Shown piece by piece: positions 57,600 through 64,000 of a stretch of DNA of 64,000 nucleotides. The stretch covers positions 868,001 to 932,000 of the forward strand of contig CM038910.1 of NCBI GenBank assembly GCA_021904315.1. The letters run 5' to 3'. The first letter of the stretch is position 1. Each line of letters starts with the position of its first letter. The DNA is from Sphagnum magellanicum (Eukaryota > Streptophyta > Sphagnopsida > Sphagnales > Sphagnaceae). Below the pieces are notes generated by a model, which was not told the origin of the DNA, did no database searches, and worked only from the letters and a program-made list of their open reading frames with translations. The position numbers and the translations under genes are program-made.

Positions 57600-59312
57600 T
57601 AATGTTTTTCACTAATTCCTAATTAATCAAAAAAATAATTATTAATTAATGAAAAATAATTTATTAATTAATGAAAATTATTAATATATATATATATTTT
57701 CCATTGTTCTCTCCGAGAGAAGAAAAGAAAAGTTCTTGAAACAAATTGACTTTATTTGAGAGTTGGGAAATATTTGGGCCACCTTGACCACCTACGAGAG
57801 ACACACGGACCCACCCCTCCGATCCAAATCCGTTGAACAAAAAACAAAACAAGATAGGCAGAAACGAGGTAGGCTCGATGGGATTTGGAGGGGCTTTCTC
57901 CTCTCCTCTCCTCTCCCCCCCCACATGGTCTACCGGACATAGCTCGCCATGACAATCGAGAGAAATTTTCTTTTGACGAAAAGGGGGTGTAATGACCATG
58001 CGTGATGCACCAATTTAGTAGTTGAATATTATTCATTTGTACACCAATTCAAATGTTGCCTCAGGCCGAGAATTCGCACGGATTCGGATCCCTTCGTCAT
58101 TGTGCACATCCCAAACCCCAAATTTGCTTGGAATTGGGCCGAGTATTATTAGTGACGACATACATCTCAACCCTATAATTTGCTTGGAATTGTGTTTCTT
58201 ATCGTTCGGCATACGAAAAACCATACCAAGAGCTTAAATTGTTTTCACGTGGGGAAATAAATTAAAATTTTTGAATCCATTTTTATTCAGAAATATTGAA
58301 ATTTATTAATATTTTAAAATTTTTGAAATTTTATTTGTAAAAAAAAAACAAATACATTTCACCTTTGATTTAGTTAACTAATTAACCTTAGTTAAAAATC
58401 AAATAATGACCCTTACCTCGACATGATAAATTGGTGACACCCATTGAAAATTAAATTCTATGAAAATAGAAATGAGATTGATGAATGGGGGCGGGGGGCA
58501 TTATGTGCAAAGATTATTTGAACTTCAGCTTTATGACCACTTTTTCATCTATTTCTCTAACAATCCATGTAATGAAATTTTTGCATTGTCGATTTCAATT
58601 ACTAATTTTTTTTAAAAAGAAGAGCAAACAAGGAAAAAAGAAATCCTAAATCAATAATTTTCATTTAAAGCAATTGCCCTTTTGAATCAACTCAACAAAA
58701 AATTTGAATGAAATTGATTGTGTTTCAAAGAACAATTTTCACAATTCAAATTTTTTTAATGTAATCTTGAAAATGCTCTCATGAAAACATTCAACTCCTT
58801 ATTAACTCTCTCCCTCTCAAGCTTCTCTCAAAAGTATGGATTAGAAATTAGTTGTAATAAGAGTATCCATAAAGTCGCTCACCCTAAGTTCAACAAATGG
58901 CAATTTTGCTTCATACCAATCATAGTCATGACAAAGGATTGTGATGTCAAATTATTGAAATGGTTTAAGACATAAGAAATGTGTGTGCAAAGAAGAGAAA
59001 TAGCAAAAGTGATGACATCAAGTGATTCAAGCATAAGTTTAGATACATAGGTAAGAGTGAAGTCATCACTAGCTACCAAAGCATATGTACATTAGTGTAG
59101 TACAAACTTCACATTGCCATTCGTAATTCTTGGGAATGCCCTTAATTTGGTTGAGCGATATCAAGCAAATGAACCGGAGCTTCCAATATCAGGCTACTAC
59201 TATCCACAAGTCTTGGGAATGACCTCAATTTGGTGGATGATATTAATTTAGTGACATCAAGAACCTTTGCTAAGTATGTGGCCCTCACCCATGCTCGGTA
59301 TGTGGCCTTCTG
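57600..59312. other. AT-rich intergenic sequence, no gene recognised
   Basis: TTAATTAATGAAAAAT repeats and an (AT)n run near 57683-57700 are present. No exon-like structure or transposase motif was seen. Confidence 0.5.
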
Positions 59313-59447
59313 CCAATATTTCTCACATCCAAGCTTAGTTATCTACCATTTTCCAAACCACCCATAACTTTGAAACTGGCCAATATTTCTCACATCCAAG
59401 CTTAGTTATCTACCATTTTCCAAACCACCCATAACTTTGAAACTGGC
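59313..59447 (+). repeat. Perfect 67-bp tandem duplication
   Basis: CCAATATTTCTCACATCCAA starts at 59313 and again at 59380. By eye the two units are identical through ATAACTTTGAAACTGG, so the duplication is recent. Confidence 0.9.
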
Positions 59448-60549
59448 ACTGCTAAAGGTTCGAGAATACTAATAGCCACCCACAAAGACCCACCCAATTC
59501 AAACAACATTCTAGTGAACTAACAGCATGTGTTAGGCTTTGTTGTGCCTTTAGCCAGGCTCAGCAGCATCATGTGCAAAAATGCTGGGCCGAAATCATTT
59601 CGCTGAGTCAAGCTGGCATGTTTTGACTTTTTTTCATCCAAAATTTGATGTACGGTGCACCAATGGGAATTGCTTCATTAAACAGCTTTGACACTCTTCC
59701 TGGATTTCAAACCCAAGAAGAGCCAAACAAACAACTGGTCCTCAACTTTAATAAAGAAACTCTTCACAAAAATTGGGATCTTCCAGGAATGGAATGGGAC
59801 CTTCAGGAAGTGGAAGGTTCTGTTCCGCTTTATGAGCGGGAAGGTTCATTTCTACTTCGGAGGGAATTCTGTCAGACCAGTTGACTGAAATTATAGAGCA
59901 ATTTTTTGAAAAGTCCTTCATGAGTTCAAATGGAGTAAAAATGATGATGAAACCCTAACAAGTTTCATTAAACAAAGCACCCAGCAAAGGGGGAAAGGAA
60001 GAACAAAAGGAGAAGACCCAAGTCAGAGCCGCAAGAGCAAAGCCCAAAATGGGTCACAAAGGGCCAAAGGAACAAATTATTTTCCAGAGCACCAAGTGCA
60101 ATCTTGGCTGCTCCAAGGTGGCACTGGTAGGCTATGGCATACTTTCCTAACACTTTTCCTATGGCAAGGGCATTTTGCTGGCAGGGAATAGTGACCATTG
60201 GTTGGGGCATCAGACCACAGAGCTGAGGAGCTTCTCTCATGTTATGCTGGGGCAGCTGGGGAGCTTCAAACTACCGAATGCCATTCCCTTCCTCCAATGA
60301 TCCTAGCAACCATCTCTGGGTCATTGCAGCTGTCATATTTCCAGCCATTGCTAGACTTTCGCTTGCTCTAGAGTGCCTCACAATCATTTAGGGAAGCATG
60401 TGAATCATCTAGCTCCTTCCTAATATCCACTTCTTCACCACACAGCCCAAGTTTTGATTGGAATGGGGTCAAAAAAACTGATGGCCATCATAAGGCAAAA
60501 GGGAAAGCCAAAAAAGGCCAAACGATGTGTGGCCCACAAGAACCAAAGA

Positions 60550-61461
60550 AGGGAGAGAGCTAGTCCCTTTCATGGTAGGAAGTTATTTCATGCACAACCC
60601 CTCTAATGTCACATGCATGCAAATCATGAGATTTAATAGTAAAAGGAGGTCTAGAATTAGCATTTCTCATCAATGTAATCTTCCTTTCTATAGTAGAAGC
60701 TAAAGGACGTTAAAGAACAATATTAACATGCTACCTGAAAAATTGAATGCAAAAAGACAAAGATAAATGACCTCTCGATCGTGTATTATGAAAAAGAGAA
60801 GCACACTCCTTGATGAAATGATCCATATCGTGCAAAAGTTCACCGTGCACCTCCATGGCGATCGAGATAAAGTGGTGTCTTCATGAAGACCTTTATACTT
60901 GCAAATCTTAGCAATGGTGCTAGGTTTCGCAACTGCACCTACTAGTCGATTAATGACATTCATAATCACCATCTCCCATGTCGAGTCTGTAACCCCCACG
61001 TTGCCAACAAAAACTTAATCTTCACGAGTCATGTAGAGATCAATTCGTATTAAAAGTCCTAACATAAAGACATATCACAATTCTTTCCATACATCGTGCC
61101 CACTTTCTCAAATAATGACATACATGAAGTTTCTAATGGTGTCATGTGTGGTTATGTGTTGACCTCCAAATGGACATCTTGGATGTGTGCCAAATGTGTT
61201 TAACCCATGTTCACACTCACAAGTGAAAAGATTAAATGTTAAGGGCTGAATCAAACTGCAATGACAACACAACATTGAGGTGAAAATAAAATGTGTGATG
61301 TGGAACGAACAAATAGATGGCTTAGCAATCAACCTTAACCCCGTCCCCTTGCCCAAACAAAAGTGAATGTGAGCTATAGAAGCTGAAAAAATGGAGTCAT
61401 CTTCCAAGATTGGAATCACTTTACAATTTGTTCCACCAACTCCATGTTCATCTATTATCAA
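60550..61461 (-). pseudogene. Degenerate retroelement-like C-terminal coding remnant
   Basis: The minus strand reads, with frame changes and stops, ECEHGLNTFGTH, CPFGGQHITTHDTIRNFMY, DSTWEMVIMNVINRLVGAVA, IAKICKYKGLHED, FISIAMEVHGELLHDMDHFI, RGHLSLSFCIQFF, then SHDLHACDIRGVV and SYHERD before a stop near 60555. The block order is that of a repeated, transposon-encoded C-terminal region found in several plant genomes. I think it belongs to a reverse-transcriptase element, but no RT core is visible here. It is clearly inactive. Confidence 0.45.
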
Positions 61462-64000
61462 ATCAATTTTTCAAACTAGTAAGCCCACCATCATAACACT
61501 TACAAAAAATAGGTGTGTAAACAACTATTTGTTGGAACTTGAACAATATGAACCCATAATGCATTATCTTGATTATGAACACCACCAAACACTAATGCCA
61601 CAACAAAATCCTATAGCTTATATTAGTTATTATTTAGCATTCCACTGGAAATATTCATAAGCCAAGGAGAAATGAAACTTTAGCAATTCATAAGGAGAAT
61701 GAAAACAACAGAAACAACCAAAAAGAAAAGGAAATTGGTACTTGTTGTAATGGTGAAAAGTGAAATTAAAATAGATATCAATCAACTTTTAAATACTTTG
61801 AAGCCTCCTCTAAATACATTACCTTAAGGTCAATTTTTTTATTAAATAATCCTCAAAATAATGAAATGAAATTTTGTGAAAATAGGAAGTTGACATTTTG
61901 AAAATCATACTAATTATCATAGGCTACATTGTACATAATTTCACTAGTCATATCACAATATTATGATAGAAGATGGAAAAATTATATAATTTCAAATTTT
62001 CAAAACAAATATATTATTTTTCGTTTTTCAATCAATAATAAGTCATTTAGGTCATAATTAAATCTATTGAATGCACTCCCACAAAATTATTAGTTGTCAA
62101 CTTGACTAATGGAATTCAGAATTCAACTTAAAATGGGACAATAGCCAAACTTGGCAAGACTGATTGTCAATGATGAATTTGCTCACAACTATTTTTTTAA
62201 GTAATGCAAATTTAACATCAAAACTACATCCATGATAAAAATATATACACAAAAAACCAAGGGAATCCATATCATCACATGGAATGAAAAAATTGTAATT
62301 TTCAAGATTACAAACAAATGGCAATTAAGGCTACATGTAAAGGCTTGGAAATGGTGATCATGAACTACTAACCCTCTACAAAATTACTTTTGTTAATTGG
62401 CAAACATATGAAACATTCATGATATAATCAAGTTTTTACATTCAAGTGAATGCGAAATCCTTTCCAATTACATTATACATGGGCCCTTAAAAAATGAGCT
62501 AAACTAATCATTAGTTTGAATCAATAATTGATTCCAAATTTCAATTCTAAGTATTTAATTTTTTTAGTAGATGGACTATGCTAATAAAATCAAGGATACA
62601 ATTGTGGGACCTTGAAGTTGGAAATGCATACTCTTCATGATCCAATGGCAATCAAATATAAACAAATCCTAGTTCACCCATCTCAAAATTTTAAAAATAT
62701 TTAAGAAAAAATCCTTAAGTTGATTTCTAACATATATACACATCTTAAGTATATTTTCAACTCATTGTAATTTCATGCATTGAATGACACCCCACCACAT
62801 TAAAAGGCATACTAGCACTAATTGTAAAGGTGCATATGAACTCAAATGAGCCAAAATTGATGTCAAAACATCAACTTTTCTACAATGCTTGTTGCATTTG
62901 TCTATGTGATGCCACTTTAATGGCATGTGAATTATAGGAAATTGTGCTTATTAAATAATATAATTATTGAAAAATCTAAAATGAATCAAACAAAATTCCA
63001 ATATCAAAATTTGGTTTGAATAAAATACGTTTAACAATTTCATTCAATGACACTACTTTCATAATACAATTTATTTCATCCTCATTTTTTTTTTATAGTA
63101 ATAGGGTATTATTAGACACATCTAAAAACACTAAAACTTTTTTTTTTTAAATTTATTTATTAAAAATTAAGGTTTTAAAAAAGTTCATGAGTCCTTTTCA
63201 ACATGTAAATGTGATGCAATGTATATGTTGCTTAAAAAAACTTGTAGCTTATAATATAAAAAATTAAACTTGAAAGTGTTAACATGTTTTGGTTGATTTG
63301 AAATTATGAAAAGTTTTCAAAACAAAACACAAAATTTGGAAAAATTTGTGCACTTTCACAAATTTGTATTTTTCCAAATTTGATTGTAAAAAAAAAATGA
63401 CATATTGGAGCAACTATAAATACAATATATAAAAAGTTTCAAAACATTTCATTCAAAAATTCCTCTTTAAGAAAACATGTTTTTTGAGAAAAAAAAACCC
63501 AAAAAGGACAATAGTCCTAAATGCAAAGTAAACACATTGGTAGGTTATATGTTGTTTGGACCTTTTATCCAAATGGAAAAAATAAATTTCATTCTTTAAT
63601 ATTTTTCCAAAATGTGCACATTTAAAAAATATATATCAAGTAATTTGACTGAAAATGCATTTGAATTTTCATTATTTCATACAGTTGAACAACAATAATG
63701 TCTTGAAGATATTTTCATAATTTTTTGTAAATAAAACTATTTAAAATCAGCATTGAATTATTTTTGGAAATTTTAAAATAATATATAAGTAAATATTAGA
63801 TTTTCCGACCTTTTAAACATATAATGAATCAGGAAAAGTTATTATAAATGTTGTGTTATATTTATCTATAGTTAATAAATTTATTATATTTAATTTCAAA
63901 ATAAAAAATTTAATCAATGGAAATATAATATTATGTAAAAAAATTTAAATTTTATATAAAGTATTAACATTATGTAAATTTCATAAATATTAATTTATAC
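61462..64000. other. AT-rich intergenic sequence, no gene recognised
   Basis: Very AT-rich sequence with poly-A/poly-T tracts and no supported coding, RNA or repeat-array feature. Around 61843-61950 a stretch resembles 21610-21740 inside the CACTA element (GAAATGATTTTTTGTGAAAA/ATAGGAAGT and ATCATAGGCTACA), a shared dispersed repeat. Confidence 0.5.

Overview
This is nuclear DNA of a land plant. It carries intron-rich genes for conserved eukaryotic or plant-specific proteins (a MON2 homologue, a TEX2/NVJ2-type SMP lipid-transfer protein, a CBP60 calmodulin-binding protein). Long AT-rich tracts filled with transposon relics separate them. The species cannot be named from the sequence; long introns, low gene density and heavy repeat load suggest a large, repeat-rich genome.

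Layout. (1) 119-14356, + strand: the 3' three-quarters of a MON2 homologue, 28 exons that splice into one continuous frame of about 1,259 residues and include a 16-nt micro-exon. (2) 14357-17490: downstream sequence with unrecognised ORF debris. (3) 17495-38457, - strand outside the insert: a degenerate hAT transposase gene cut in two by (4) an 18,410-bp CACTA-type element at 19099-37508. The element has CACTA/TAGTG ends, subterminal TAGTCG-type repeats and a 3-bp TCA target-site duplication. (5) 38458-42658: intergenic, AT-rich. (6) 48616-42659, - strand: an intact 7-exon SMP/PH-domain lipid-transfer protein gene (about 860 aa). (7) 55552 to about 52124, - strand: a CBP60 gene whose last exons are unresolved. 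(8) 55553-64000: repeat-rich upstream and intergenic sequence with a decayed retroelement-like ORF.

The most interesting object is the CACTA element. It contains, all on the - strand, broken pieces of at least three unrelated host genes: the start of a PDR/ABCG transporter, a probable CENP-C motif exon, and the middle of NSF (end of D1 to the D2 Walker A). Introns are still present, so capture was at the DNA level. Each piece has stops, frameshifts or lost splice sites. The element also holds a telomere-like TTAGGG/TCCCACTA array and a smaller nested TIR element (25194-27511) with its own AT-rich minisatellite. It is best read as a gene-capturing ('Pack-CACTA'-like), non-autonomous transposon inserted into an older hAT copy.

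The three intact genes work in separate processes (endosome/Golgi traffic, ER contact-site lipid transfer, calcium/calmodulin-linked transcription) and show no sign of co-regulation. A dispersed intronic repeat family (copies near 1139, 6285, 45166 and 52560) occurs in all three and always lies in the sense of its host gene.
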